Notes: generated by a model not told the origin, from the sequence alone. 64,000 bases of DNA from Sabethes cyaneus (GCF_943734655.1 NC_071354.1:163619142-163683141), one strand, 5' to 3'. Counted from the stretch's first letter, positions 21,790 to 33,599 are shown. Numbers and translations are program-made.

Positions 21790-22330
21790 TGTAGAGCGCA
21801 TGTTCATGTTCCACACTCCGGAACATCCGGTATCGGTTCTACCGGAACTCAAAATTGGCCATTTTGAATTTTCTTCAGTAATATGGCAAATGGGGAATCA
21901 AATCATGGGATTTTTCAACGCGAGTTCTTGGGTGGAGTTTTGGGTGTATTTTGACCCGGTCTGGACATTCCGGAATATCCGTTGTCGGTTCTACCGGAAC
22001 CCAAAATTGGCCATTTTGAATTCTCTTCAGTAATATGACCAATGGGATATCAAATCAATGGATTTCTCAACTCGAGTTCTAGAGTGGACTTTTGGATGTA
22101 TTTTGACCCGATCTGGACATTCCGGAATATCCGTTGTTGGTTCTACAAAAACTCAAAATTGGCCATTTTGAATTTTCATCAGACATATCGCAAATGGGGT
22201 ATCAATTCAAAGGATTTTTCAACGCGAGTTCTTGGGTGAACTTTTGGATGTATTTTGACCCGATCTGAACATTCCGGAGTATCCGTTGTTGGTTCTACCG
22301 GAACTCAAAATTCGGTAAAATTTCACCGAA
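21790..22330. repeat. 152-bp tandem satellite, about 3.5 copies
   Basis: The block GGCCATTTTGAATT recurs at 21857, 22009 and 22161, exactly 152 bp apart, with a partial fourth copy near 22313. Each unit carries GACATTCCGGAATATCCG, GTTCTACCGGAAC and TATTTTGACCCG. Open frames such as those at 21800 and 22042 follow the repeat and do not encode a gene. Confidence 0.9.
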
Positions 22331-22559
22331 AAAAATCAACACAACCTAGAAATATTTACAATCCTTAGACAACAAATGTTACTGCTGACTATTGCTGCAA
22401 CAGCTATCCCTACCACCACGTGGCACCAACCGCGATATGACCTACTTTAGTGTAAATCGGGTAGCCTATGCCGGAGGAAATCAAACTACAACCTAAGCTG
22501 ACAGGGTAGGATGCATTTATGCGAATGCTGTATGCCGACGCGAGCAATAGCTTTACCAA

Positions 22560-22960
22560 CCTTGTAGGTCGGGGGGCTCCGTAGCCGCAAGGTTACCGAG
22601 ACTGCTTTGACAAGCGAGTGGTCGTGGTTTAGAATCTTAGTAGAATCAAGCCATTCGATGTCAAGTGACTTTAGCATGGGTTTATTCTCAGGCCCCTCCA
22701 TTTACCCTTCCTTCATGCTGAATTTTATATTTACCCTCTGAAGCCTCTTGACAGTGCAAATGTCCCTCCTATAGTTAAGTGTACTGGTCAGAGGTACGAA
22801 TGAGTCCTCGCTAGGGACGGCTATAATATGGGATAGTACTGACAGCGAGAAATAAAAGTGGGTAAAGTAGATCAAGCTTTGAAGGAAGGGTAAGCCCCAA
22901 TACACACAAGCACGCATAAAATTTAATAAAGCATAGCGCTCATTCAATAGCGATTATAAC
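22560..22960 (+). mobile_element. tRNA-like SINE copy
   Basis: The head GGCTCCGTAGCCGCAAGGTT, then CTGCTTTGACAAGCGAGTGG, resembles a tRNA with a decayed B box (GTGGTTTAGAATC). The 3' part (TCAGGCCCCTCCATTTACCC and on) is the tail region. A partial copy at 41620-41770 shares CTGCTTTGATAAGCGAGTGG. The right boundary is approximate. Confidence 0.6.
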
Positions 22961-23999
22961 AAAAAGAAATGGAGTGCAGGTCATACAGCAAACACCCGGG
23001 CGATATCATGATAGAGATCTACTACACTGGTCGCAGTGATGAGTCCACACATGAAAAAAAAACCTTGTACGTCCATCCATGTCAGGATCTGCTCTTGACG
23101 CTGATTCTACTGCAAGAAAGAACATTGGTTATTCACCCTAGTGAGCATTTGCACTCCATTTTAGAAGCCGCTCACGAAAGCGTCTGATCCAGGGTGGGCG
23201 ATTGAGTTGAGAAGCGTGTTGTCTCGAATGCAAAAGTCAAGACGATATTCTCAATACAAGACTCGGTAGCGTAGCCTTAGTAAAGCATCTTACCTAGGGT
23301 TGGGATACCGGGCGTACCGGATCCGGGAACACCGGTAGTACCGGCTGATTTTCCAATACCTAAATACCGGTACTGGCACGGGAGAATACAGATAGTTTCG
23401 GTACCGACCAATAATGCAATTTTTCTAACATTCATCCACAAAAACGTAGATGAGTAATAATTTTTGCAAATTTTTAAGACTGCGCTGAATGTTTTGATAA
23501 AACAAGTGGGCAAACATGAGCATCGTGAATGGTGAAATTGTTGGTAAGGCACCGACGAGCGTTGGCTAGGCGACATCCATTTAGTACGTCATGCTAATTT
23601 TGTCCAAAATTGGAGCCAGAAGAACATTTTCTTTTTCTTCAAATTTTTCATGAAATTAGTTCATATAGGCTATCGAAACTATGTATTCTGCAAGGCATTA
23701 AATTATTTTTACAATCAGGTGGCGCTATCTGTACCGGAGGTACTATTTCCGGACTTTGTACTGCTAACTTTATCTTAAGCTAGCAGAAAATTGTTTTTTT
23801 GTATGCAACAGTCGAGCATTAATTAGCATCAATTGATCTTCAATTACACGAATGGTGTAACTTATATTCTAACTTTGTACTTCCTGCTTAAGAGATATTA
23901 ACAAGGGCATTATTCTCGAAGAAATTATTTAGATGAGAATAGAATTAACCATTCTGAAAGTCACCTGAGTGAATCTAGTCTAGTCCCTCCTAACAAAAA
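22961..23999. other. intergenic between SDR B and C, first part
   Basis: No gene recognised. Around 23290-23400 the strings TACCGG and ACCGGTA recur many times, a degenerate simple repeat also present near 28200-28290. The rest is AT-rich and featureless to me. Confidence 0.4.
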
Positions 24000-25016
24000 A
24001 ATGGGAGCGCCTCCATTTTTAAGGAAAATACCCGATTTTGTCAAAACCGCTTTTTTTCTTTTGCTTATATCTCCAGAAATATTAAGTTTAGAAAGACACT
24101 ACACATTTTCACATTTTTAAAGGAAATCATCCAAGGACTTCGAAAAGATATTATTTTTGAGCACCAATGCTGCCAAACATTTTTAAACTCAATTTGAAAA
24201 CTAAATTTACATTTTTCTCTCAATGAAGACAATTTTATCTCAAAAATTTCAACTTCATCGTGTTCCGCAGATTATTTTACATAAGAATCACTCATCGCCC
24301 CGAGGTATTCTTTGCCGATCCCGAGATACAGCATTTTAAAGCAAGCAATTCCCCATTTTTAATGTAAAACTAAGAGCAAAATAACTTTTTTTGAAACGGT
24401 AATTCTCTACGTAATGTAAAAATACTTTGGCATATCGGAAAAGCATATATACAGTATATAACAAGGTTTTTCTTAACAGTGTTGCTAACTTTTCAGTTTC
24501 CCGCATGATTAGTTACAATAATTAAGGGAATATTAGTATCCTAGCAACAATAAACGCAGTAAATAAGGAAGGTAAGAGCTCATGTCTATTAGCGAGATGA
24601 AAAACAGTTTACAAGGCTATGATCAAACAACTAACGTATATTTTACGCCTTTTTGAAGTAACATTTCTTCATCTAGCGCTATAAATCAAACGAAAAACTG
24701 GCAATACTGTTATGAAAAACTTTGCTATACTATTTGCTAAACTATAAATGCTTTCCCGATATGGCTAAGTAGTTTTACATTGCGTAGAGAATCACTGCTT
24801 CAAAAAAAGTTATTTGCCTATAGTTTTACATTAAAAATGGGGAATTGTTTGCTATTTTCCTTAAAAAGGGAGGTGCTCTCATTAATCGAGGGAATGTCCG
24901 ATTGGCACCATATTTTCAATTTTTGCTTTCTGACCGAAAACGAACAATCTGGCGAAATTTGGTTCAAATTCGTGAAGGTCGATTACACGGGGCTTTGACA
25001 CTTCGCGTGGAATGAC
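24000..25016. repeat. inverted pair of a dispersed repeat
   Basis: 24000-24440 is in reverse orientation and 24757-25016 in forward orientation relative to the copy at 7090-7635. The facing ends pair: CGATATGGC..AAGTA and TTTTACATT.CGTAGAGAAT occur on both sides of a 320-bp centre. The right copy ends with GCGTGGAATGACCCATA like the 7090 copy. Confidence 0.65.
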
Positions 25017-25182
25017 CCATATATATGTGGCTTTTTGTAAGAATAAGATTTTTAGTTTTCAACCCACGGTTCAGCATTTGTGGCTCGAGCAGCACATTCC
25101 TCACAACGTGCTGCTCGTGCCACGGTTACTGGGGCGATTCTTTTTGACAACGCATGTGGAACGCTAACTTTATCCCGGTATA

Positions 25183-25350
25183 CACTCAAGTATCTTTTTA
25201 CACGGTATATTTTTATGATTTTTTAATTAACGCGGTTTTTTATGACGATTTTTGAATTAACACGGTTTTTTACATCATTTTTCGAATTAACGCGGTTTTT
25301 CTTCATAATTTTTCGAATTAACACGTTTTATTCAGCGATTTTTAAATTCG
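25183..25350. mobile_element. right-truncated copy of the CACTCAAG MITE family
   Basis: Starts after TA with CACTCAAGTATCTTTTTACA, then degenerate AATTAACGCGGTTTTTTA subrepeats. The opposite terminal repeat was not found, so the copy is truncated. Confidence 0.6.
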
Positions 25351-26929
25351 AGTGGCTTATACGTTTATTTTTGGACTAGGTTGACCCCTCGTGGCTAGCC
25401 ACGATACCAAAACCTTTGAAAATTTGAAAATGTTATATGGTTTACAATTAAAGAGAACGTATTCAAAATTATTAATGAAACAACTTTAAAATTGGCAGCC
25501 TTCTATTAATTAAAACACGTGTAATCTACAAACGAAGTAAATGGGGCCTAGATAAAAGGACAAAAATCTACCAGTTGTGAGAACCATGCTGCAAGGGAGA
25601 ACATTTCAAAAAAGTACTCAATTTTAGAACCAAGACAAAGTTTAGTTTCGGTTTGACCAAAACAATGATTGGCAGAAAATGTTAATTGCGTTATACCGGG
25701 CAGACGCTCGCTGTCTAATCCGCTACCACTCGTTGGACCCCAACTACAAAAACAACCTTCGTTTTAGTAAACCGGATAAACTCTTGAATTAGTTATTTAC
25801 TTGAAATCGAGTCAACGCAACACAAAGTCTTGGGTATTGGAGATTTCGACGATTTTTTTGCGACCCAGTCCCTTAAAAAAATTAAAATATTTTTAAAATA
25901 CTTTACAGTAAATACCTTAAGCTACTTCTACTAAATTCTTAAAGTTAGAACTTAAATTTGCAGACTTCAATACTATGTTATTTTATATTGAGATATTTCA
26001 GATCGCGTTGGTAAATCAGGTTTGCAACTACATCATGGAACAACACGTTTCATATATACCACATTTTGATTAATTCTGGTTTTTTACCATCAAAGTTTGA
26101 ATGTGTCCTTGATAAAACATCTGACCTGACTGTTTTAGAAAACACGCTACAACACCTCTGTGTGATTCAGACATCATCCCACATCTAACTCGGGAAGGGT
26201 TTAGCTACCATTCTCGTAAGAAACTCCGGAAGAAGTAAATGCAGGTATAAATATACTCCACGGGATATGCGTTTTCGCGCTTTATATTGAGTATGAGCTA
26301 CTTTGGCAGCTTCTGATAATCAATTATAGCTTGAGTAAATCGTAGGCCATCCTTATTATCACATGCCAAATCACCATTAAGAATGCTCCATCAATCTCAA
26401 ACGGTCGACTTTTGCTTCAAATATTGTTTTAACTCCAATTTTTTTGTTCCCGCGTAGGAATTGTTGGAATCAGTATCGCATTATGTGACAACCCATCAAA
26501 TTGCCGATACGATGGCGCCCACCCACCCACTGCTGAAATCATTGTTACCTTCACTACACGTGTTGTACTCTGGATTTTTTTTATTTAACAGCTTGCTTGG
26601 ATCTATAGCAACGATAATAGATAGACAGGTTAGGAGGAAAAGGGGGTATGAATATATTGGTAACGAAAACATAGTAAACAGTGCTGATGTTAACAGCAAC
26701 CACGTCACAACGTCGAAAGCTGTTATGTGTTTCATAACTAAATATGGAAATATTAAAGTTATTGGCATTAAAAAAGGTCGTTTTTTGGACTGTTTTTTTA
26801 TATAATGCCAGAAAAAACCATTCGAAGCATATAAAAAGTGATTGGAAGCTAAATGTACTTTTCTTGCTACTGATTTTGTGAAACTGAGGGAGTATCTTCA
26901 AATGATTTTAGTGTTTATTTATTCACTGT
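25351..26929. other. intergenic, between MITE and P450 relic
   Basis: AT-rich with no supported gene. A 114-codon open frame at 26461-26805 has no recognisable domain and odd composition and is not called. Confidence 0.35.
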
Positions 26930-27834
26930 GTTTTCCAAATACCTCCCGAACAACATGTTGGCCTCCCTTCGTTTGAATTTCTTGATTCACTGCTATTTTG
27001 AAGAGTGTCCACGTCAACAGTGTCGAGCTTGTTTCAAAGCCGGCAATTCTATATTAATGCCTGAGCAGCAGTCTTACTAAAAGCAACCAGGTCACCATCA
27101 CTTTTATGTTCATCTGGAGATCTCATATGGATCAGAAAGTCCATAAAGTCACTTCCTTGGACATTATTTTTCAGATAGCAATCGATAGTTTCGCGAACAA
27201 CTGCCATAAAGATGTTGGAAACCTCCGATTTTGTAGTTTTCATCGAATTGCACTCAATACCAAAAGCACACATTCTTATGATGGTTGTCGTGAACCTTGC
27301 CAAAAAATCCTTCAATTCTAGCTCACTTTTTTTTAAATATTTTCTTCCATGAAATTATTGAACTGCCTTCTAGCTGCCTTGATAGCCGGTAACATTTCAT
27401 TTTTCTGAAAATAAACGTCGGTGAGTATGTTCAGTATGTCCCGCGGTCATGATTGAATTGAAAGTCTTTCACGAAGTTTCATCTCAACAGTTCCAAATAG
27501 GGTACCGCGGCTGCTGGCCTGATAAATGAATAAGTACTACCGATTGGCCCTAATACCTTCAGTTCACGGTAGAAACGTTGAAGCATCACGGTAAACGATT
27601 CCGTCCGGGACAGCGTACGACTATTTCCTAAAAATAATTCCGGAACAGCGTGTGGAACCTTCCGATCGGCCCAGAGTACTTCTTTTCAAAGTAGAAGTAG
27701 ACGGTATTTTTTGCATCCAATGTAATTTTGAGTAGATTTGAAGTATGAACTCTGCAAATGATTATCACCAAAACAAACGTTGTGACGAAATCCCCGACCA
27801 CTTTGATTGATTTTCCTGTACATATATGAAGCAC
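26930..27834 (-). pseudogene. cytochrome P450 (CYP6/CYP9-type) pseudogene
   Basis: On the minus strand, successive pieces match a microsomal P450 in the right order: YFYFEKKYS and a frameshifted WADRKVPHAVPE near 27600-27690, SRTESFTVMLQRFYREL near 27570, KDFLARFTTTIIRMCAFGIE near 27300, and the helix-I signature AGFETSS near 27030, followed by an E-I-Q stretch. Frameshifts, in-frame stops and a large gap between about residues 100 and 190 show it is dead. The ExxR and heme-binding Cys region after helix I was not found. It sits between SDR B and SDR C with no functional P450 in the window, so the parent gene lies elsewhere. Confidence 0.8.
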
Positions 27835-27949
27835 GTGCTACTTTTTCACATTTTCTTCAACACTAAACAATCATCTGCCTAACCTGTGCTTTATTATCAT
27901 TGGATCTATAGCGTTATAGTCAGACATAAGGAAACTATATATAGTAAAT

Positions 27950-28040
27950 AATAATAATTAACGCGGTTTTCACGACGATTTTCGAATTAACGCGTTTTTT
28001 TACACGGCACGTATCCGCCGTGTAAAACAAGAATTGAGTG
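27950..28040. mobile_element. left-truncated copy of the CACTCAAG MITE family
   Basis: AATTAACGCGGTTTTCACGA subrepeats followed by the terminal GTAAAACAAGAATTGAGTG, then TA (28041-28042). The matching left end is absent. Confidence 0.6.
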
Positions 28041-28354
28041 TATGTCGGAATTCAGGCAACGTTACTGTTTTCATCAAAATTAATATGCAGAGTTTTATAA
28101 GTTTGTCATCAGGCGGCATTAGTATTTGAGTGGATTATGTTCTGTTTGAGCATGTCTATTAATCGAAATTGTCATATGTATTGAAAGGTTGAACTCTTGG
28201 GTATCGATACCAGTACCAGTATTACCGGTATTGATGTTCCCAGTATCGAAATACCGGTTTTCGAAAGTACTGTCGGTACTCCCGACTCAAGTCTTATCTA
28301 AATACAAACCTACCCTCGCATGACAAACCGATGAAAAGCCATTTGGAACTTAAA

Positions 28355-28557
28355 TTTCTTTTTACGTGGCTATATTTATGCAAATATGGGAATACTCGGT
28401 TGTACTCTACGCGACAAGGTATTTTGTTGTGGATTTTTTAAAGTCGACGTAGTTTTTTAGGCGACTTTTCTATACAAATTTCAGAATTTACGCAGTTTTC
28501 ACGCGAATTTTGAAATTTATGCGGAAAGTGTTCTTCGCGTAAAAAGCGAGTTGAGTG
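28355..28557. mobile_element. degenerate copy of the CACTCAAG MITE family
   Basis: Begins with TTTCTTTTTACGTGGC, contains TTTACGCGAATTTTGAAA-like units and ends with GCGTAAAAAGCGAGTTGAGTG. Ends and subrepeats match the intact copies at 14759 and 15362, with decay. Confidence 0.6.
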
Positions 28558-28559
28558 TC

Positions 28560-29061
28560 TAGCGCTAATACATATTACGTTACATCCAAAATATGCTTGG
28601 TCATTCTAAATTTAAAATTTGCCAATTTACCTCTTCTATAGGGGAGGGGTGACATTTTAGTTATTCTTTCGTTAGTATGTTTGGAGGATACGAGAGAAAA
28701 ACTGATTTGCTTGTTTTAGGATCGTACGATCTTGCTAAAAACATGTGGAGCTATTTTACAAATAAATGAATATCCTGTTGACTGGCCTAAATGCTAATAG
28801 CACCAGATAAATAGGCGAATTACAAACTTTTATATTTTAAATGAATTTTCACCGAAACGAATTTTTAAATTCGAGTTGTTGGGTTCAACTTTACCTCCAC
28901 TCTCCTACGGGAATAAACAACCGCTGCTTTATAGATAAAGCGCTTCACTGAAGTGACTCGCCAGATAATAAGTCAAATATATAAGTCTGACTCGATTGGC
29001 AAGCATTGTATAACAGACATCGCTAGTGACTGGTTGTGTAGAATCTAATCCTGAAACTAGA
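28560..29061 (+). promoter_or_regulatory. SDR C promoter region, with TATA box
   Basis: A TATATAAG box at 28978-28985 lies 77 bp before the ATG; TATA spacing would put transcription start near 29010. The region is homologous to 19496-20048 upstream of SDR B. Confidence 0.6.
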
Positions 29062-29853
29062 ATGGATCGTTGGGCTGGAAAAGTTGCTGTAGTGACCGGC
29101 GCAAGCTCCGGAATCGGTGCCGCTACGGCAAAATCCTTGGCTAAGGCAGGAATGACGGTCGTTGGTTTAGCTCGTCGAGTGGAACGAGTAGAAGAATTGA
29201 AGAAAGAGTTGCCTTCATCGGTACAAGGATCACTTCATGCCGTTAAATGTGATGTGTCTAAGGAAGATGATATACTTAAAACGTTCAAATGGATTGAACA
29301 AAAATTCGGAGGCGTCGATGTTTTAATTAACAATGCAGGTATTCTACGAGACTGTAGTCTGGTCGAAGCGGATACCCAAAAAGTTAGAGAAGTACTCGAT
29401 ACTAATGTGATGGGGTTGGTTTTATGCAGTCGCGAGGCATTCCAATCGATGAAGAAACGCTCAGTAGATGGCCACATCGTACACATTAACAGTATTGCTG
29501 GGCATCAAGTGCCAAACTTTCCACGTTTAAACATTTATCCAGCGTCGAAGCATGCCGTCACGGCTATTACGGAAACTATGAGACAGGAGTTGAAAGCTGA
29601 AGGGACGAAAATTAAAGTAACGGTAAGCAATGTTCATTACATATCTCAACCATGTACTGATTTGTATTACTCTTTGCAGAGTATTAGTCCGGGTGGAGTT
29701 AGAACTGAAATCATACCCGAGGAATTTTTAACAGCAGAAATGCCTATGCTCGAATCCGAAGATATTGCGGAAGCCGTACTCTATGTTGTTGGAACACCAC
29801 CGCATGTGCAAGTTCACGAACTAACTATTAAACCGGTAGGAGAAATGTTTTGA
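29062..29853 (+). CDS. short-chain dehydrogenase/reductase, farnesol dehydrogenase-like (SDR C)
   Basis: Exons 29062-29622 and 29680-29853 encode 244 residues; the 57-bp intron again keeps the frame open. TGASSGIG (12-19), NNAG (90-93), N115, S144, Y159 and K163 are intact. The protein differs from SDR B at scattered positions only (for example E45 and K48-E49 here) and ends KPVGEMF, like SDR A. The ATG follows the TATA-containing promoter copy, which supports this start. It is the likely duplicate partner of SDR B, now 8 kb apart because the gap filled with repeats. Family function: NADP(H)-dependent oxidoreductase of the farnesol dehydrogenase type; exact substrate unknown. Confidence 0.92.
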   Translation: MDRWAGKVAVVTGASSGIGAATAKSLAKAGMTVVGLARRVERVEELKKELPSSVQGSLHAVKCDVSKEDDILKTFKWIEQKFGGVDVLINNAGILRDCSLVEADTQKVREVLDTNVMGLVLCSREAFQSMKKRSVDGHIVHINSIAGHQVPNFPRLNIYPASKHAVTAITETMRQELKAEGTKIKVTVSNVHYISQPCTDLYYSLQSISPGGVRTEIIPEEFLTAEMPMLESEDIAEAVLYVVGTPPHVQVHELTIKPVGEMF

Positions 29854-31059
29854 TTGTTTCCTTTTATGTTCTATGGTTACATATTATTGTTGCTCGAAAA
29901 TAAAAAAAATAAACATAGGAATTATTACATTATAATGCATATGTAAGTATGAAGAATCCACAAGCGTATACGGATAGGCCACAACTCCGTCTCCTTTTCT
30001 CTTTCCCGTACTGCATGGATTACGATCGTTTCTAAGTATTTACATCATAGCTATTCCCAAAGAGTTGCGCTGAATGAAAGCACTCATTAAGAAGTCATTG
30101 CGTCGTACTGAGCATCAGATACTGCGAGGAAGAACTCATCTACTTTAGTGCGTAGACTTCTCACATTTTGTTGATACACACAAATGAAACAGTGGTTTTC
30201 AGTACATCGGATCACTGAAGAGTGGCAACTCAAGACCAAATTCGGCCCAGGTTCGATAAGCGGATTGTCGCCGAAAAAAAACTAGACTGGTTTCGGGAAC
30301 ACAACTAGAAGACTCATCATCTGTTTGTGGACCTTAAAGCGGCGTACGGTTCAGTCAAATATAATGAGCTTAGATAGACAATGCTAGAGCATAGTTTTCC
30401 GACGAAACTTTTTAATCTGATTCTTGCGACGCGAGATAGGTCAAAGTCATGCGTTAGAATACCCTGGTAAAATTCTGCAATCAATACTTGATGGCAAAAT
30501 GGAAAATGGAGCTTGGAGCAGATGCATGAATCACGAACTGTATTAAGTATACAAATATGCTGACACTGGGAACGTAGTACAATGCGGTAGGACATGCTCA
30601 AGACGACACCGGAAGCTAGAAAACGCCTTTTGTGCACATAGATCCATTGACATAGATTACCATGTGCGCGTTAGGACAGTCCTCAGGGTTTTCACACTAG
30701 GGTGAGATTTTTTGGAGATTTGGGCTTCAATATAAGCCCAAATCAAATAATCCAACGGGTTAAAATACGGACTGATACTGCTGTTTTCGCGCAATTTTTA
30801 AGAATTCAACGAATTATGATTTTCACTGTACGATTTATCATTCTTCCCAAAATCAATATGTATACAAATCATTCCCAACTTGTTTTGGCATAAAGATTCT
30901 GTCACAAATCATTCCCATCTGGTATGTTTTGAAGTCATCGATTATTTCTTATCACCTTCTTGAAGAACGCGATAGTGCGTGCTGTTCCATACTCACCCAG
31001 ATAATATGCATATCATTGTGCCTTGAACAGTAAATAAGTTTACGTTTACCCACATCAAA
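29854..31059. other. intergenic between SDR C and SDR D
   Basis: SDR C 3' UTR with AATAAA near 29900, then a short LINE relic (30300-30640, listed separately). At 30719-30746 is a small perfect hairpin (ATTTGGGCTT / AAGCCCAAAT). The last 130 bp include the SDR D promoter; no TATA box is certain. Confidence 0.4.
30300..30640 (+). pseudogene. non-LTR reverse transcriptase fragment
   Basis: A short frame reads HHLFVDLKAAYGSVKYNEL, then MLEHSFPTKLFNLI after a stop, which is the RT palm motif (F-x-D-F-K-A-A-Y-D-S-V) of the LINE family seen elsewhere in this window. The catalytic aspartate position after AAY is Gly. The upstream and downstream RT parts are missing. Confidence 0.6.
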
Positions 31060-31847
31060 ATGGAACGTTGGGCCGGTAAGATTGCTGTGGTAACCGGAGC
31101 GAGCTCCGGAATCGGTGCAGCCACCAGTAAAGCCCTACTACAGGCTGGAATGGTGGTCATTGGAATGGCTCGCCGTATTGAACGCGTAGAACAGCTGAAA
31201 AGTGAGTTACCAGAAATGGACCAGCAACGTTTACATTCGATTAGGTGTGATATTTCCAACGAGGAAGACATACTGAATGCATTTCGATGGATCGAAGCCA
31301 AATTTGGAGGCGTAGATGTGCTGGTGAGTAATGCCGGTGTTTATCACTATAAACTAAAATTGGTTGATGAAGGAAACACGACTCGATTGCGAGAAGTATT
31401 GGATACGAATGTTTTGGGACTTGTCATGTGCACACGGGAAGCATTCAATTCAATAAAGAAAAGGGCTGCGAGTGGTCACGTGATAAATATCAACAGCATT
31501 GCTGGTCATCGAGTTTATCCGGGAATGAACATCTACGGTGCGTCCAAGTTTGCGGTTACGGCCATCACAGAGACGTTACGACAAGAGTTTCAGGCCGAAA
31601 ATACCAAGGTTAAAATTACAGTAAGATCATTATATTAATTATAGGTATGATATTTTGGTCTAATTATTTGTGTGCTTACCAGAGCATTAGTCCCGGAGCT
31701 GTTCAAACCGAAATGCTGCCAAAGGAGCGACTCGCGCTAGGAGTACCCGTGCTTAAAGCAGGAGACGTCGCTGATGCTGTACTCTATGTTTTAGCAACAC
31801 CACCCCGAGTACAGGTTCATGAGCTCACAATTCAAGCGGTTGGATAG
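31060..31847 (+). CDS. short-chain dehydrogenase/reductase, divergent paralogue (SDR D)
   Basis: Exons 31060-31620 and 31683-31847 (62-bp intron) encode 241 residues. TGASSGIG (12-19), N117, S146, Y159 and K163 (YGASK) are intact. Two features set it apart from A-C: the NNAG motif reads SNAG (Ser90) and the C-terminus stops at QAVG, three residues shorter. It starts MERWAGK where A-C have MDRW. The Asn-to-Ser change is at the residue that stabilises the central beta-sheet in classical SDRs and is tolerated in some members. It is probably functional because the frame, splice sites and catalytic tetrad are kept. Substrate unknown. AATAAA near 31990 may end the transcript. Confidence 0.9.
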
Positions 31848-33590
31848 ATGTCATAGTACATATTAGTAAACAGATAATCGTTAAATACCCAATTCTCAAG
31901 GATCGTCTTACAACGACAAATTCACCGAAAACAATGGTCGTTCGGATAACAAAAGCTGTTTTGTTAACATAATACATTTATTGTATTAAAAATAAAAACA
32001 AACTTGCCGTGTATCAAAGGTGACGAATCAAAGTTATTGAACGTAGATTTAAATTTCTGAGGTTCAAAGTCATACTTTAGTGGAACTTTTTTTTCTGGTT
32101 GGTTGATGTAAGTGTAAAGTGAGCTTGACATAATAAAAAAGTATATAAGTTAATCATAAGTACAGAAGAATTATGTATGTTAGTTACAACCGAGTTTCTA
32201 AGTAGTCTGGACTAATCAGCCGTAACCTTGAATAGGTTCTGGTTAAATAAGCAGTATGAAAAATAGCATAATCCAAATTCTAGCACTTTGTTCGCTTATA
32301 TCTATCATAGACCTCTATAGTCTTTCCAAGGTGATCAGTAAGTAGCGTTCCATAAGCCACGTGGTTTAGTAACAATATTTTTTCGGCATGAAACCGGTCA
32401 ATTTTACGAAATTGAACCATCAAATTTTAGGGCAACAGAGATGTTGTACGAATTCTAAAACAAACCAATTTCGAAATTTTTATAGGCGCACATTAAAATA
32501 TTTTCGAAGCATTTTCAATTATTTTTATGAATTTCAACATGAAAAATTAAAGGTGCACAACCACATGGGACGTATTTTAATAGAATTCATAGTTCTTCAA
32601 TTAATATTCAATATTAATAGGTGTGTTTTGATGGAGAAATAATACAGCAAAGTAAGTTGAAAAGTTAAAAATATGAATTGCGACTTGCGAATCAAAGGAA
32701 AGGAACACATGAAATTTTAACATCCATTCATATTGATCAATCAGTGTGGAAAGAATCATCTATTGCGACTGAATAATTTGAACATTCCACTAATTTTTGA
32801 ACTGACAAGCCATGCTGTTTTTACACTGCAAATGTGTACAATTGTCACAAGCCTGGAAAACAAAAGTGTGTTAGGGTGATTTATCAGTTTTATCAATGTC
32901 TAACATTTATGCATTTAAATTGTTTTATTGAAATTATTCGTAGAAAAATTTGTGATCGGTTGATATAAATATCTTGCGAATTGGTTGAGAAATGTTCCAA
33001 CTACTAGCGCACAAAATCTAACCAATTTTTGTGACAATCGTATTTTTAGAATGACCCGTTACCTTCCTGTAAGACGGAGAATTACTTCAAATATTGGAAA
33101 TTGCTACAATACTATTCATTTGAGACCATTTCAGTAGATATTGGGTGTGCAACTAGGTTCTCGGTATTTCTTTTTCGAAAATGTCATTTTATTGTGAAAA
33201 ACTTCAAGGTACACATCCACATGGGATGAACGAAATGGTGACGTAGGACTTAATAAATTTAGTTTGGGTTTTGTTTTTAGACTGTTTTATCGGTTAATTG
33301 GAGTTTGTGATTCTGAAATTATTATTTATATTAACAGGAACGTCGTTGGTGCGATTTGCTTTCTTTGCCAAGCCTTATTTTTACACAAGCAATCCTGTTT
33401 TCAGAATTCCGAGAAATCCTATTTTATAATACAGATGATTCCTTTACCGAGTTATAGGAATCATGGGGATTTTATTTGTTGGATTTCCATATAATAATCT
33501 TGGTTCCATAAGCAAGGCATTTTGTACGAATCTTCTGTAGAATTCCTCTCGGAAAATGTACACAATTCTTATGCGAGGAGTCTCAGAGTG
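31848..33590. other. intergenic after SDR D
   Basis: AT-rich with no gene recognised. Two similar short strings, GGTGCACAACCACATGGGAC near 32551 and GGTACACATCCACATGGGAT near 33209, suggest an old dispersed repeat. Confidence 0.4.
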
Positions 33591-33599
33591 ATATTCTGT

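Noticed and set aside
21790..22330. CRISPR-like regularly spaced repeats
   Set aside because: The spacing reflects a 152-bp unit repeated in full, not short repeats with unique spacers, and the genome is eukaryotic.
26461..26805. 114-codon open frame on the plus strand
   Set aside because: No domain, no splice context, and composition like the surrounding AT-rich DNA; the real signal nearby is the P450 relic on the other strand.
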